From Chrysoporthe austroafricana (Eukaryota; Ascomycota; Sordariomycetes; Diaporthales; Cryphonectriaceae), in NCBI GenBank assembly GCA_001051155.2, contig JYIP02000005.1:1116001-1180000 (forward strand): a stretch of DNA of 64,000 nucleotides. Direction: 5' to 3'. The position numbers and the translations under genes are program-made. Below, one piece after another: positions 34,842 through 47,600 of this stretch. The notes beneath the pieces are model-generated. The model did no database searches. It was not told the origin of the DNA and saw only the letters and a list, made by a program, of their open reading frames with translations. The stretch's first letter is position 1. The number at the start of each line of letters is the position of its first letter.

Positions 34842-35261
34842 GATCAGCGTCCTCAGGGCTCAGAAGAGAAGTGGCTTGGGGTCGAGGATTGCTCTCAAAT
34901 TTGGGGTGCGCTGGTAGGCACCTGGAAGATTAGGAGCTACAGATGTTGAAAATGAGGGTATAGAAAATCATATTTCGATGAGATTTTGAAATGAGTGATT
35001 GATTACGTTTGATAGAGTGTCAGTTTTATGATTCTTTGAAGGCTGGGTTGAAAAGTTTTTGAGGACAGGCGTCTGGTTGGCGACGGCGTCGTTATTATCT
35101 GTTTTCCACGGATCCACCTGCTGCATGCTTCCATGTTCTCTATTATTAGTGATCCCGGGTTTTCTTCCTGCCGGAAAGCATTTCAAAATACTAAGTCATG
35201 TCTGGAAATTGAAATGCGGTGATTATCCAAGCGTTATGGGGCAAAGGATTCAGACATCAAG

Positions 35262-35302
35262 GCGGTGTCCGTAGAACGCTGAGGCATGTTTTCGGAGTCC
35301 GG
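35262..35302. promoter_or_regulatory. Pair of putative AflR-like binding sites in the PKS promoter
   Basis: CGGTGTCCG (35263-35271) and CGGAGTCCG (35293-35301) are 30 bp apart, about 420-460 bp upstream of the PKS ATG. The second, read with flanks as TCGGAGTCCGG, matches TCGSWNNSCGR completely; the first differs only in the outermost bases. Confidence 0.62.
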
Positions 35303-35312
35303 AAGGCGAGCC

Positions 35313-35385
35313 AAAAAAAAAAAAAAAAAAAAAAAAAACCCCCCCCCAACCCCCCCCCCCCCCCCCCCCCCCNAAGAGAGAAAAG

Positions 35386-35417
<32 letters not shown>
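35313..35417. repeat. Poly(A)-poly(C)-N-poly(A) homopolymer tract
   Basis: The tract consists of 26 A, then C-runs (9 and 23) split by AA, an ambiguous base N at 35373, a short A/G spacer and 32 A. The N and the length of the runs mark a sequencing or assembly uncertainty, or a small closed gap. Confidence 0.9.
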
Positions 35418-35419
<2 letters not shown>

Positions 35420-35835
35420 CCGGAACAGACTCCGACAAAGTTAGTGCTGGGTGAAATCGCTAAAGGGTGCTTCCTACTCGCTTCCTCCTCCCTTCCCACA
35501 AAAAAAAAGCCGTTTTCGAATCTCGAGCCTTATGAAAATACGAGAGCACTCAGAATACCGCTAGAGGAGGACTATAGCATTGATGTAACAATGGTGGGGT
35601 CTTGAGTCAAAAGCTAGCAAACACGCCTGTTTAATTACCTCGAAGTAAACTTAATTCACTTGGTATCAACTAACCCAATACTGAGGATAGCAATGCCATG
35701 GGAGAATAATAGCACGTAAAACATATCCGATGTTTATATGGAATACTTTCTTAGGAAACAACCATAATGTATCAATTTACTAAGACAGTGACATTCAAAC
35801 AAAACCAAAATGCGGTGAATATAGACAGGCCATAC

Positions 35836-38800
35836 TCAAGGCATGCTAACCAAATTTGTAGAGTTGAACCGGACACGTCCATCTCTCCCCGTCCTTCTCG
35901 CCCTCGCCGTGGGATCCAGCAGGACCTTTGCTGCGTCCTCAGCCCGGTAAGGCGGCAGCTCATGTGGACGCACAATCGAATTTGTCAAAACAGCCCTAGC
36001 AAACGCCCTATTCGCTAACCTCTTCCTCGACGCGCACCGTTCTACATACCGAGCATACTCATCCTCACTCAGCGTCGCAAATAGGTACCTCGGCGCCACT
36101 CCGATCATCTGCGCGCCCTTCTGCCCGAAGCCGAATGAATTGAGGAGGAACGCCTTGATCTGGCCTGCACCGATGTGCATCGTCTCGGTGGGGAACACGA
36201 GATGATTGAACTCTTGAAGTTGGCGGTCAATGTTATCGCAGGCGTAGTTGCCGGGTATGACGCCCGTCTGGAGGACCTGGAGGCAGCCGTTGAGCATCCA
36301 GGCGGCTGCTGGGGCTTTGGGGTGGCCAGTGATGGATTTCTGGCAAATGGCAATGAGAGGGGCGCCTTGCCGGCCTAAGTAGTTCATCTGCTGCTGGATC
36401 GTCTTAGGCTCGTTAAGGTCGTTGGCTTTGGTCGAGGTGCCGTGGAGAGACACGACTGTGATATCGTCGATGCTTAAGCCCCACGTGGCGAGGGCTGCGC
36501 GCATCGGCGAGATGGTCGGGTCCATTCTACGGAAGTCGTTCGTCCACTGTCGTCGGATCGCGCTGATGTACGTGTGCAGACTGGCCTCATCATGCGAACG
36601 AGGAGTCGACTCGCGCGAGTCGACTGAGCTCCATGACCCGTCATCCGACATCATCGAGATGGTTGATGCTTTCGACCCCGAAGACAATATGCTGTTGATG
36701 TTCATTTCCATACCGAGTCTTCGGTACGAGACGTCAAGGTATGGGGAGCGCTCTGCCCCGGGGGACTCTTTGGCGAAAGTGAGCAGACCTTGGCCCGGCG
36801 CCGGCACAGAGCGACCAATCTTGTCCGAGGCAAGCGTTGAGCCCGCTACGATAGCATAGATGGGAAGTCCCATCTGCAGAGCAAGCTTGGCAGTGCAGAG
36901 GATCTGGACACCACCGCCCTCCGCTTCTAAGAAGCCAGCTCGCGTCTCGGCCGTGGGTCGAGACATCTCGTCAGGTCGACGGCCTTGGGCCAACTGCCTG
37001 CCCGAATCGACGGTGGCCTTCATAGTCGAAAAAGCAAAGGCCTCATCTTCATGATAGGCGTCGACACCGCCGACTAGGCATATCTTGGTCTTTCCAGCAG
37101 TGATTGACTCAACAGCGCCGTCGAGCGACTCCAAGGCCGTAGCACATGCTCCCACTGGGGTCTTGATAGGCCCGCTTCCACCCAAGAGCACCATATTGAC
37201 CCATGCAGCTGGAGTATTGGGGTTTGTTTCCTGGAGCACATCACCTTGGACTGTCTTGTCCAGATAGACATTCCGGAACATATCGCGGTTCTTCTGCGTG
37301 CCTCCTAGAGACGAGCCGATGAAGTTCCCAACCTCTGAGACGTGCACGTGTTCAAAGAGTTCAATCGCGTCTTCGATCCCTGCGTTCAAGAATGCCTCAG
37401 CAGTGCAGTACAGCGCGTATAGGGTAACGGGGTCAACCTGGTCAACGATGTCTTCTGGTATTCCCAGGCGGGTCGGATTCCAGCCAGCAGGGAGCAGTCC
37501 TGCCACCATACTGTACGATGCCTTCACAGCTTTAGGCACCAAGATGCGAGCTCCGGCCTTAATCCTCACCCGGTACGCACCCCGGTCGTTCTTGGTGATG
37601 ACGGCGTGTTCGCCGTGCTTCAGCTTGATTGCTTCTGCGGTGGCAGCGTCTGCTTCAAACTCGGGAACATCGTCCTCAATCGCAACTTCTTGAAGGAGCT
37701 CTTTGCACGCCGGGTTGAAGCCCCCAGTTTCGGGTTTAATGAGCCGGATTCCCGCGTTCTCAAAGATTTGTCTGCTGAATCTTTGGCTGATCTGCTCGTC
37801 ACTAAGGGGCTCCCCAGTCTTCGCATCAACCCAGCCGGTTTGGTCGGGATCGACGGGCTTTTCGTGACGCCGGATCAGGCCCATAAGCCATGCCAACTCA
37901 ACGTAGCCGCTCGGAGAGAGCTGTCGGTAGGCCTCCATCTGCCACCTCGTTCTTGCGCTCCCCCAAGGGCCGAGCTCCGAGAAGCCAACAACAACAACGG
38001 TACTGTCCAAATCTGCCATGCCGTTCATGTGTTCCAGAGGCTTCAAGTCACGGGTGAAATCGGGTAGAGGAGGGAACTCGATCGTAAGACGGCTGCGAAG
38101 AGCCCCTCCGTGGTAGGATGGAGTAATGATTCCTTCTTGCTGCGGAGGCCGGCTCGTCATTGAGAGCTCCAGCTGGTCTTCTTGCAAGATCATCTTTCTT
38201 GTCTCGGCATCTTCGTATATTGCCGAGCGAGCTAGCGTTGTGATAGTCTTGAGATTCGAGAGTCGCCCCAAACATCCGCTATAGTCGGCTAGAATGGCGT
38301 TGTCCTCCCAGTATCTTGATGTAGCTGGGGCGAGCAGGGCGAGCATATTAAAGGCCATCTGCTCGGTTGTGAATGTGAGCGCTCCTTTTGCCTCGACAGC
38401 CTCAGCTACGATATCATTCGCAGCCATAAGCCCAGTTCCTCGGGTCCAGCCGATGAGGACACCACAGATGGCAATTTGGTCTCCCCAGGCCTCAGATGAG
38501 ACTCGGTTGAGCAGGCCTTCTAGGCCCAGCTTCGACTCTGAGTAGAGACCATCGCCGCCAAAAATGCCGTGATTAGGCGATAGAGGTAGTAGGACTTGTG
38601 TCGGCTGACAACGAATGCGCTTGGACGTCTTCTCTTGCACGATGAGCCCAATGAGGCGGAGCACATTCGTCATCATGAGACGGTGGGCAAGCTCGGAACG
38701 CTCGCCGATCTGGTCGACCTCGATACCTTGTTCCGGTATTGCGGCTAGGGGAAGGAAGACATCGATAGACATGCAGAGGGTCCGGAAAATATAGTGGATG

Positions 38801-41006
38801 AGCTTCTGACAGTCCACCGCGCTGCCCTGGTTGAACGGAAGCACGAAGAGCTCTGAGCCCCGCGCCGCAAATTCTTTGTATATGTGCCGGTAGAAATTCT
38901 GGGCGCTCGCAATGTCTCGGCTGGTAGTGACAATAACCTTGGCGCCACCCATCAAGAGTTTTTTGATCATTTCTGCTCCAATGGAACCGACACCTGCCCC
39001 GGTAATAAGTACAATCTTGTCATGGAAGGTCATACCACCAGACGCCATCTCTGACATGGTCTTCAGCAGGACCTCTGTCATCTCACTATTCACCTCCCAA
39101 GAGTCTCCCTTCTTGATCTTTAGAGAAACGGGCCGCAAGGCTTTCTCGACGCCGGTGGTTGTCCAACACTCGAGGACTTCCGTATAAGTTGCTTCAGCTC
39201 CGTTGAGGAGTCTCGGCGACTCAAGACAGTGAATCCTTCCATCATCGTCGACTTGTGTCTTGGGTGATGTAGCCTGGCTCGGGAACGTGGATCGAGGTTG
39301 ATTCTCCAGGGACAGGTGAATAGTTTTGGACAGCAGGCGGCCTGCTGTCACACAGGGATCTCCCATTCCGCAGACTACGGCGGCTCGACAGGACATTCGA
39401 TGGATCATTTCAAGGCATTCCACGTCGCATTTAGCTGCGAGTCGTAATAGCCCTGCCTCGGTGAGACTGACCGAATCAGGATGGCCCGTCGTCAGCAGCA
39501 GCTTCACGATATCAACCCGAGCCTGGTTCCAGGAGAAGTCGAAGTGCCGGAGCTTTGCCTCGTCGAATGTAGGCTTGATTCCAGACTGGAAGTCGTAGCC
39601 AAACTCGGATAACCAGAGGTCCAGCTGAGATTCTTGGCCCTGCCGGATTGCATCAAGCTCAGCGAGTCTTGTCGAAGAGTCATCGCCGATACCCAGATAC
39701 TTGGTGAGCGAGGCATGTTGTAAGGAAGCCAGCCGCTTGAGCTCAGTCGATAAGCCCGCCAGCGCCGCAGGGTCCACGCTGACAGCTTTCTGTTTCTGAC
39801 CCTGTGCGCTTTCTGACGACATCTGGCGCAGATTCAGCCCGCAGGACACGGCATATTCGGCCACTATTCCATCCAAGTACTCCTTGGCTGCGTCCATTGT
39901 GGCAAGCCGAGGGGACCCTGCTGCCGTGCTCTGCGCCAGCGCGAGAAGCACTATAGAAAGCTGGCGGCCTTTGCCCATGCACCATCTTGTCTGGACATAT
40001 TCTCGGATGGCTGCAAGGCCAAAGCCACCTGGCATGGTCGATGAGACCCATCGGCCGACAAGGAGAGACAAAGTTGTGCCGAATTCTTGGGATTTCATGG
40101 CCAAACCCTCAGCAAGAGTCGCCAGAGGCATGTCCTCTGCTCTGTCCGGCACCAATCCGAACTCGGCTGTGATGTCGCCGATCCACTCATTTTGCAGAGT
40201 TGATTTTCCTGATACGAGGTGCTTGTTAGGAATCACTGCATCCAGGCTTCTCCCGAATGTGGTCACGTACCCGATGACATCTCCTTCAGAGATTTATTGG
40301 CTGAGACCTGTGCCATGGGTTTCTTCAGCCTCACTGCAATGAGAGCCCGGATGATCTCTAATGGCGTTACCGAAATGTCAACTATGTCGTTTGCTGGCTG
40401 GGCAGCTTGTTGCGCGGACATTACAGGCACTGCAGTCTGCGACAGGGTCGCTTCAGACATCGGGGGGTTCCGAGACGATGGTATTGCCTCAGCAGTGACA
40501 GCTAGTTTGGCAGGCTCAAGAGATGCAATGCTCGGTTCTTGTGAGCTCTCGTACTGATATCTGACCTGGGCAATGTCTTTGGTGGCGGCCAAAAAGACAC
40601 GATCAAGACAACGAGCCGAGTTCATTGTCTTATACTTAGAGTCGCTCATCTTCTTGGCCATATTAGCCAGAATATTGGAGGGACCAACCTCGATAAAGCG
40701 AAGGATATCCGGATTGGACAGCAAGACATCCTGAGTACCTATCCTGACGAGGCATGTCAACTCAAGTGAGGAGGGATTTGGTCTGGAGCTACTAGTTAGC
40801 GAGCAACGTTCGGAGCGAGCTTACCATTTCACCGGGTACGTGAATTGATGTCTATTAAGTACCGAGGGTTAGTCTTGTCCGCCATCACACACAAGGCCCT
40901 GTATGTGTTAAATGTGCTCCCGAGGGACGTACGCTAATAATTCAATGAGAAGGCGGTGCGCCAGCCGACGTGCATCAGGATCGCGCAGGTCACTGCTGCC
41001 AGCCAT
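35836..41006 (-). CDS. hexA: Fatty acid synthase alpha subunit, HexA-type, lacking PPTase domain
   Basis: With the beta subunit it should form a dedicated FAS that makes the starter acyl chain for the PKS. The 1648-aa model has exons 41006-40933, 40851-40825, 40743-40271 and 40208-35836 (4947 nt). The short first exons are placed by the family start (LAHRLLIELLA, then QFTYPVKW). Domains: N-terminal MPT fragment, ACP with the phosphopantetheine Ser194 in SGKSTLQNE, KR near 590 (LITGAGVGSIGAE; Tyr/Lys in YSESKLGLE), and KS near 1210 (Cys in GACAT; HGTSTKAND; TGHPKAPAA). The protein ends at RVRFNSTNLVSMP, just where primary-metabolism alpha subunits (about 1880 aa) continue into the phosphopantetheinyl transferase domain. 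That loss is typical of secondary-metabolism subunits such as HexA/AflA (about 1670 aa). The ATG at 40266 or one near 40760 would give truncated proteins and is rejected. Confidence 0.93.
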
Positions 41007-41659
41007 CGCACCAAACACTTGGGAACTTTAAGGTGGAGTCCGGCGGAAACAAAGCGCTGAGAAACCAAAGCACTGAGGATGATCGACAAGCTGCAGCAAT
41101 GAAAAAGACCGAAACCTTGGGACCATGGAAACGAAACTTGAAACGAGAAGCAATTGCATCTACTCTCAGGTCAACCACCTACAGTTTACACCCATCTTTT
41201 GGGCGGAACTGATTTATGTTATACAGTGCGGCCCACCCATAGCATCCGTCGTAATCAAACTTTCAAGTTGAGATAGGTGGCGGTGCTTCCGTCTGACACA
41301 GTCTGCTTCGGTGTCCGGAAAATAGGTACGAAACAAATACACGCTGCTGACAGGATACGGAGTCCGTGTTATCGGCTCTACCCCGTAGGATGAACTCACT
41401 ATCACGGAATCCAAGTGGCTTATCTAAGAAATAACGGATCTGGATTCTGAAAGGTTGAAAGACCAAAAAGCACGTGCAGCACGCACTCGTCCAAATTTAT
41501 CTTTTACATATATACGAATACTTCATATATACAAACAGCTTCCAAACCGATCTGATTCTCCGGGGCAATAACATGCTGGTCGACCTGGCCCTCTCCCTCC
41601 TTCCCCTCCGACCAACGTTGGGAACTCTGAATGTTTTCCTCCCGCCGTGACGACTCACG
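41007..41659. promoter_or_regulatory. Divergent promoter FAS alpha / FAS beta
   Basis: This 653-bp region between the two FAS start codons should keep the two subunits co-expressed. Two CGGWGTCCG elements lie near its centre. TATA-like words (CATATATAC, ATATATAC) lie at about 41508-41534 on the FAS beta side. Confidence 0.65.
41308..41367. promoter_or_regulatory. Pair of putative AflR-like binding sites between the FAS genes
   Basis: CGGTGTCCG (41309-41317, with flanks TCGGTGTCCGG, a full match to TCGSWNNSCGR) and CGGAGTCCG (41358-41366) are 49 bp apart. They are about 300-350 bp from each FAS start codon. Confidence 0.64.
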
Positions 41660-44600
41660 ATGGCACTTCATGCTCACCTTCGTGATATGGAATGGAAGTT
41701 CGAATGCTTAGGCGAGCATCGCTACCTTCTCGACCCTTACCTTTTATCCTTTAGTCGATCCAAGAGCATCACGCCCCCACTTCAGTCAATTCCTCTTTTT
41801 GAAGCTGCTGCATTTGTCGACTCTATCTGGCAAACGTCACCATCAAGCCAAATTCTGCAGCTGGCTGCACAATCCTTCGACGCCTCGTTCCTTTCCGGTA
41901 GGAGCAATGAGATTTATGCTCTGGCGCTTGCACTCGACGCTTCTGAGCGCCTACCACTTATACGAGCATATCTCCGTCTCACAGCAACCGAGACTGGCAT
42001 ACCACGGATCTCGCCACTCTGCCGTGTTGCAGCAAGTGGCAGTGCCGGTCTACTTGCCATCTTCGGAGGCCAGGGATCTCATAATCCACAATGTGTGGAT
42101 GACCTGCGCGACGTATATCAAACCTATGAGACTTATGTCAATACCCTAATCTGCGGGGCGGCGACGACACTGCAGCGTGTCTCGGCCGGCTCCACCATCT
42201 CCTTAGCTCTCCCCGATGGAATCAACCTGCTGAGCTGGCTGCGGGAACCTGATACGGCACCGAGCCAGAGTCTGGTGTCATCAGCACCCGTCAGCTTTCC
42301 TATCAACGCCTTGATCAGTCTGTGCCACTACTGCATCAGCTGTTGTACGCTTGGCTTGGATCCGGGCCAGATGAGAGGGTACTTCGTTGGTGCCACGGGC
42401 CACTCTCAGGGTATCGTGGCGGCCGTCGTTATTGCAGCTTCTCATAATTGGGAGACCTTCTACTCGGCTGTCTCAGACGCCATTGAACTCCTATTTCTAA
42501 TCGGTCTCAAGAGCCATACCAAAACTCAGGGGCTGACTTCCGCCCCGACGCCACGCATGCTCAGCATCCGCGGGTTGCCAAGGGACGTCGTCGACGAGGT
42601 TATTACCAGAGCAAACCTCCACTTCGAAGAGCGAGACAAGGCCGCAGTCGCATTGGTCAACTCTCACAAGTCTTTGGTCGTCGCTGCTGGCAGTTATAAT
42701 GCCTTGCGTGGTGTCCAAAATCTCCTTGACGATATGCGAGCACCGGCCGGGCTGGATCAGTCCAAGATTTCTTACCCTCGGCGACGGCCTACCATAGAGT
42801 ACACAATGATGCCAATCTCGGCCCCGTTTCACACCAGCTTGCTTAATGAAGTCGCAGAAGAGATTATTTCTACCCTAAAGGCCCGCAGTTTTCAGAATTT
42901 CTTTCCTCTCGGCATACCCGTTTACCACACTGCAACTGGTATCAACATTCAAAATTTGTCTGGATTGGGTCTTGTCGAGTCGCTCATCTCCATGATCATG
43001 ACGGAGGAGGTGGACTGGGTGAAGAGTTGCATTCACGATGGCATCACCCACGTCGTGGATTATGGCCCAAGCCGGACATCTACCATGCTCCAGGATCGGA
43101 TGTTGGGCTCAGGCATGCGCGCCATCCTTGCAGCCGAGATCACCGATTCTACACCGTTCTATGGGGGAAAACACGAGCTCTTTGGCCATGTGCCTCGTGT
43201 CAAGCGCAAAAACTGGTCGTACCTGTATGCACCCTCGGTCGAGAGCGCCCCAGATGGTCACCCTAGGCTGACGAATCGCTTCGTCCGCCTCCTCGGAACA
43301 CCTCCCATCATGGTAGCTGGGATGACACCAACCACTGTACCCTGGGACTTTGTCTCAAGCGTCATGAATGCTGGGTACCACATTGAGCTTGCAGCTGGTG
43401 GCTATGCACGCCCCGACGACATGGAAGTAGCTGTCAGACAACTCGCAACCTCCATCCCAGCCAATCGCTCCATCGCGATCAATGTGATTTATGCTAATCC
43501 TCAGGCAATGATTTGGCAGACGCAGTTGATTGGTCGTCTTATCTTGGAAGGGTTGCCCATCGGAGGTCTAACGATCGGTGCGGGAGTGCCTTCTCCGGAT
43601 GTCGCCGCCGAGTACATCGAGACACTTGGCATCAAGTACATCGCATTCAAACCTGGCTCATCACGGGCTATACATGAAGTCCTTGCCATAGCGAACAAAT
43701 TCCCCGACTTTCCCATCATCTTGCAGTGGACAGGCGGAAGAGCTGGCGGTCACCACTCCTATGAGGACCAGTTTGAGCCCATCTTGGCGACCTACTCTCT
43801 GATTCGTGACTGTCCCAACGTCATTCTTGTGGTCGGAGGAGGCTTGGGAGATGCACAAAGCATATTACCTTTCCTTACAGGCAAATGGTCGGAACGTTTC
43901 GGATATTCTCGAATGCCCGCTGATGGAGTCCTTCTCGGCAGCCGACTGATGACCGCAAAAGAGGCTCATACGTCACCGCGGGTAAAGGAACTCATCGCAG
44001 GAATCCCAGGAACACCCGACGAAGATTGGCACAAGACATACGATGGGCCTACAGGCGGTGTCATCACTGTCAAGTCGGAAATGGGTCAACCAATCCATAA
44101 AATAGCCAACCGGGCGGCACTTCTCTGGAGGGAACTGGACGATACGCTTTTCAGCATCAGAGATCAGGACAAGCGGATAAAAGTTTTACAACAACGACGA
44201 TATGAAATCATACATCGTCTCAATCAGGATTTCTGCAAGCCTTGGTTTGCAATGAACCAAGTAGGTAGTGCGGTGGAGCTTGAGGATCTGTCGTATCTGG
44301 AATGTCTTCAGCGCTGCGTTGATCTCATGTACCTGAAAGACCAAGGCCGTTGGATTCACGAATCCTACCAAACATTCTTCACGTCGTTCCTACAGCGAAT
44401 ACTCGGCAGTTTGTCGGTCGCACCTCCCAACCCAGCTGATCCTGTCGCCATCATCAACGACCTTGCAAAAAGAGAGCCTTTGGTAATGAGCGAGATTTTA
44501 TATCCAGAGGATGCAGAGTATTTCATGAGCCTTTGCCGAGTTCGCGGGCGGAAACCGGTCAATTTCATTCCAAAACTGGACAGCGACTTCGAATCGTGGT

Positions 44601-47600
44601 TCAAGAAGGATAGTCTTTGGCAAGCCGAAAATCTTGAGACTGTTGTCGGACGAGACCCCCAGCGAGTCTGCATCATCCATGGTCCTGTCGCCGCCAGGTA
44701 CTCAAACACCATCGACGAACCAGCCGCAAAGCTTCTCGGCACTATCATGTCGGACATATTAGACGGTATCCTTGGCGAAAACAGGGTCCCGGATATCAAA
44801 AGCAACCACCTTGCCAAAGCCCCCGCTGCGCAACCTTATGAGCAGATTTTCCGCTTCAGATCGTGTGGCAGAGAGGGTCTAGAAAGGATCCTCAAAGATA
44901 TCAGTACCACAGCCCCAGACTGGCTTTGCGCCTGTCTGACAGAGACCTTCATTACACGAGATCACAAGCGCATCCCCAACCCAATTCCTGCGTGTCTCAC
45001 GTTCGGAGCAGGAGATGTGCTTCGTGTCAAGTATGATACCAAGGCTCAACCCAACTCTATTTCTTTGATGCGGCAAGATCCCAAAGGACAGGGTCTCTTC
45101 TCGGCTTTGTCTTTGGGTTATGTCCACGGACAGCGCATGATGGTTAGCATCGGAATCCCACAAAGTCTTTGTATCCAAGTCGGCGAGCCCCTGCGCTTCG
45201 ATTTCAAGCTGGTTGGCAAATCCCAACCTTGGGCCCTCATCGACGAGACATCGGACAGCGGAGCAATAATCAGGAAACTATACGATTCCTGCTGGCCATC
45301 TGATCATGGGAAACAGGAAGGCATGTCCCTTCTCGACCGGGAGTACTATGGGGAAGAAGTGGCATTGACTGAAGAGATGGTCAACAAATTTACTTCTGTT
45401 GTTTCTGCGGCTAGCGAAGGGATACAGCACCCTATAGATGCCATTTCCCAGGTTCCAGTCGATATTGCGATCATTATTGCATGGTCAGCTCTGACCAAGT
45501 GTCTGCTAGAGCCAGAGCTTGGTGGTGAGCTGACCCGCCTACTGCACAGGTCCAACAGCTTCCGGGTGTGTCCCAATGCAAAACACCTTGCAATTGGAGA
45601 TATCCTCAACACACGTTCACGTATAGCGAGAGTGGATATCCAGTCGACTGGAAAGCTCGTTGACGTTGTCGCCACCATATACCGCAGTGATGAACCAGTC
45701 ATCATTGTGGAATCTTCGTTCTTCATTCCTGGACAATTTCCAAACGACGCTACTATGTCCGTCGCCCAATCATCTATTCAGATGCGTGTGGATTCTCCTC
45801 GTGCTGAGGCCTTGTTGCGAAGTAGGAGATGGCTGAGGTTTCAAGACAACAAGTCGACCTCCCTTCTTGGCAAGACGTTAGACTTCCAGCTCTCTTCCCG
45901 ACAGATCCGGGTGCCGGGCTCGAAAGATCACAGCCTGTTCGTGACCGGCAAGGTCCTTCTTGGTGGTGATGCATATGCTATCGCCGACGTGGAGCTCACC
46001 GCCCCGTCCTGCACTGGTAATCCTGTCCTAGAGTTTCTCCACCGACATGGCCTCCCAGAATCCGCCACGGTGTCGCTGGAAAACCCTGGCTGGACTGCTG
46101 CCTCGGATCCGCTTGTATTCAAAGTCGCTGATATGGGAGTCGATTACTCGGAAATATCAGGTGATACAAACCCCATCCACACCTGCCGGACCTTTGCCAT
46201 TTTCGCCGGACTGGACAGGCCCATCCTCCATGGCATGTTCACGTCTGCAGTCGTTCGTCATGCCGTCATGCAGCAGATTGCAGGTTCTAGCAATTGTGTT
46301 TTCCATCGATGGTCGACATCTTTCGAGGGCAAGGTCTATGGGAGCGATAAATTGAGACTGGAGTTGCAACACACGGCCATGAGTCAAGGCAGGATGCTGT
46401 TGGAGATTCAAGTCTACCGACACGACACAAATGAGAAAGTGCTCCGGGCACAAGCTGAAGTTGAGCAGGTTGGCACGGCATATGTCTTCTGTGGACAGGG
46501 CAGCCAGGAGAAGGGGATGGGCATGACGACGTATGAGGCTGATGAGGCAGCACGGGCTATTTGGGATAGAGGCAATCGCCATTTCTTGGAACTCTATGGT
46601 AGGCTAGCATTCGGAGTGCTGACCCTTGTGTACAGACAGAAGACTGACTGATATCTTGGGTGCCTTTTTTAGGATTTTCGCTGCTTGACATCGTCAAAAC
46701 GAACCCGACCAGCTTGACCGTCCATTTCGGTGGTAGGCATGGGCGCAAGATATTGCAGAACTATCTCAACCTGACCATGAAAGTTGATGGAGAACTTGTG
46801 CCGGTCATGCATGAATTGACGGTGGACTCGAGGTCATATACATTCCGAAACCCCGCTGGTATCCTCTTCTCAACCCAATTTGCCCAGCCCGCGATCAGCT
46901 TGATGAACTTAGGAGAGATAGCAGCCCTCAGAGCTCGGGGCCTCATCTTAGATGATTGTTCCTTCGCGGGCCACTCTCTGGGAGAATACAGTGCCCTTGC
47001 GGGTTGCGCAGATGTCTTTTCTATCGAAGATCTCATGAGTCTGACGTTCTACCGAGGCATGGTCATGCAAAATTCGATGAGGCAGGATGCGGAGGGCAGG
47101 ACCGACTTTTCTATGGCTGCCGTCAACCCTTCGAGGGTTGGGAAGTCCTTTGACGAGATAGCCCTAGTAAGGCTGGTCCAGAGCATTTCGTCAGCCACCG
47201 GCCTTCTCTTAGAGGTGGTGAACTACAATATCGAGGGACAGCAGTACGTCTGTGCAGGTCACGTAAGTACTCCCTGTTCCCTTCCACAATCCCATCGAGC
47301 AATCAGAGCCACTCACCATCCCACAGTTAAAGGCACTATGGATCCTAGGCCGCGTCTGTGATCGCATGGCTGCGACCGGGTCGCGCTACTTCACTCAGCT
47401 CATCGCGAACGCACAGGAGGACGCCTTTGCTGAACTGGGCCCTGGTCACCCTATCGAACTCAGCCGCGGCAGGGCGACAGTCCCGCTAAGCGGGGTGAAT
47501 GTGCCGTTCCACTCCAGCTTCCTGCGCCCCGGCATCGATACGTATAGGGCGTACCTAGCCGACAAGATCAAGGAGGAGAACATCAGGCCGGAAAAGCTGG

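Larger units (their letters stand above)
34842..35835. promoter_or_regulatory. PKS promoter region with homopolymer tract and two cluster motifs
   Basis: This 1-kb stretch lies upstream of the PKS and downstream of FAS alpha. It holds two CGGWGTCCG elements (35263-35271 and 35293-35301), followed immediately by a poly(A)/poly(C)/N/poly(A) tract at 35313-35417. No gene is present; the long frames across the tract are only homopolymer translations. Confidence 0.6.

Noticed and set aside
35250..35605. Open frames through the homopolymer tract
   Set aside because: They translate poly(A), poly(C) and their complements and contain an undetermined base.
40263..40760. Separate 165-aa gene upstream of FAS alpha
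   Set aside because: It is exon 3 and part of intron sequence of FAS alpha; the splice sites and the ACP motif join across it.
46599..46672. FAS beta ending at 46651 with a second gene starting at 46660
   Set aside because: A 74-bp GT-AG intron joins the MPT domain in frame (LYG|FSLLD).
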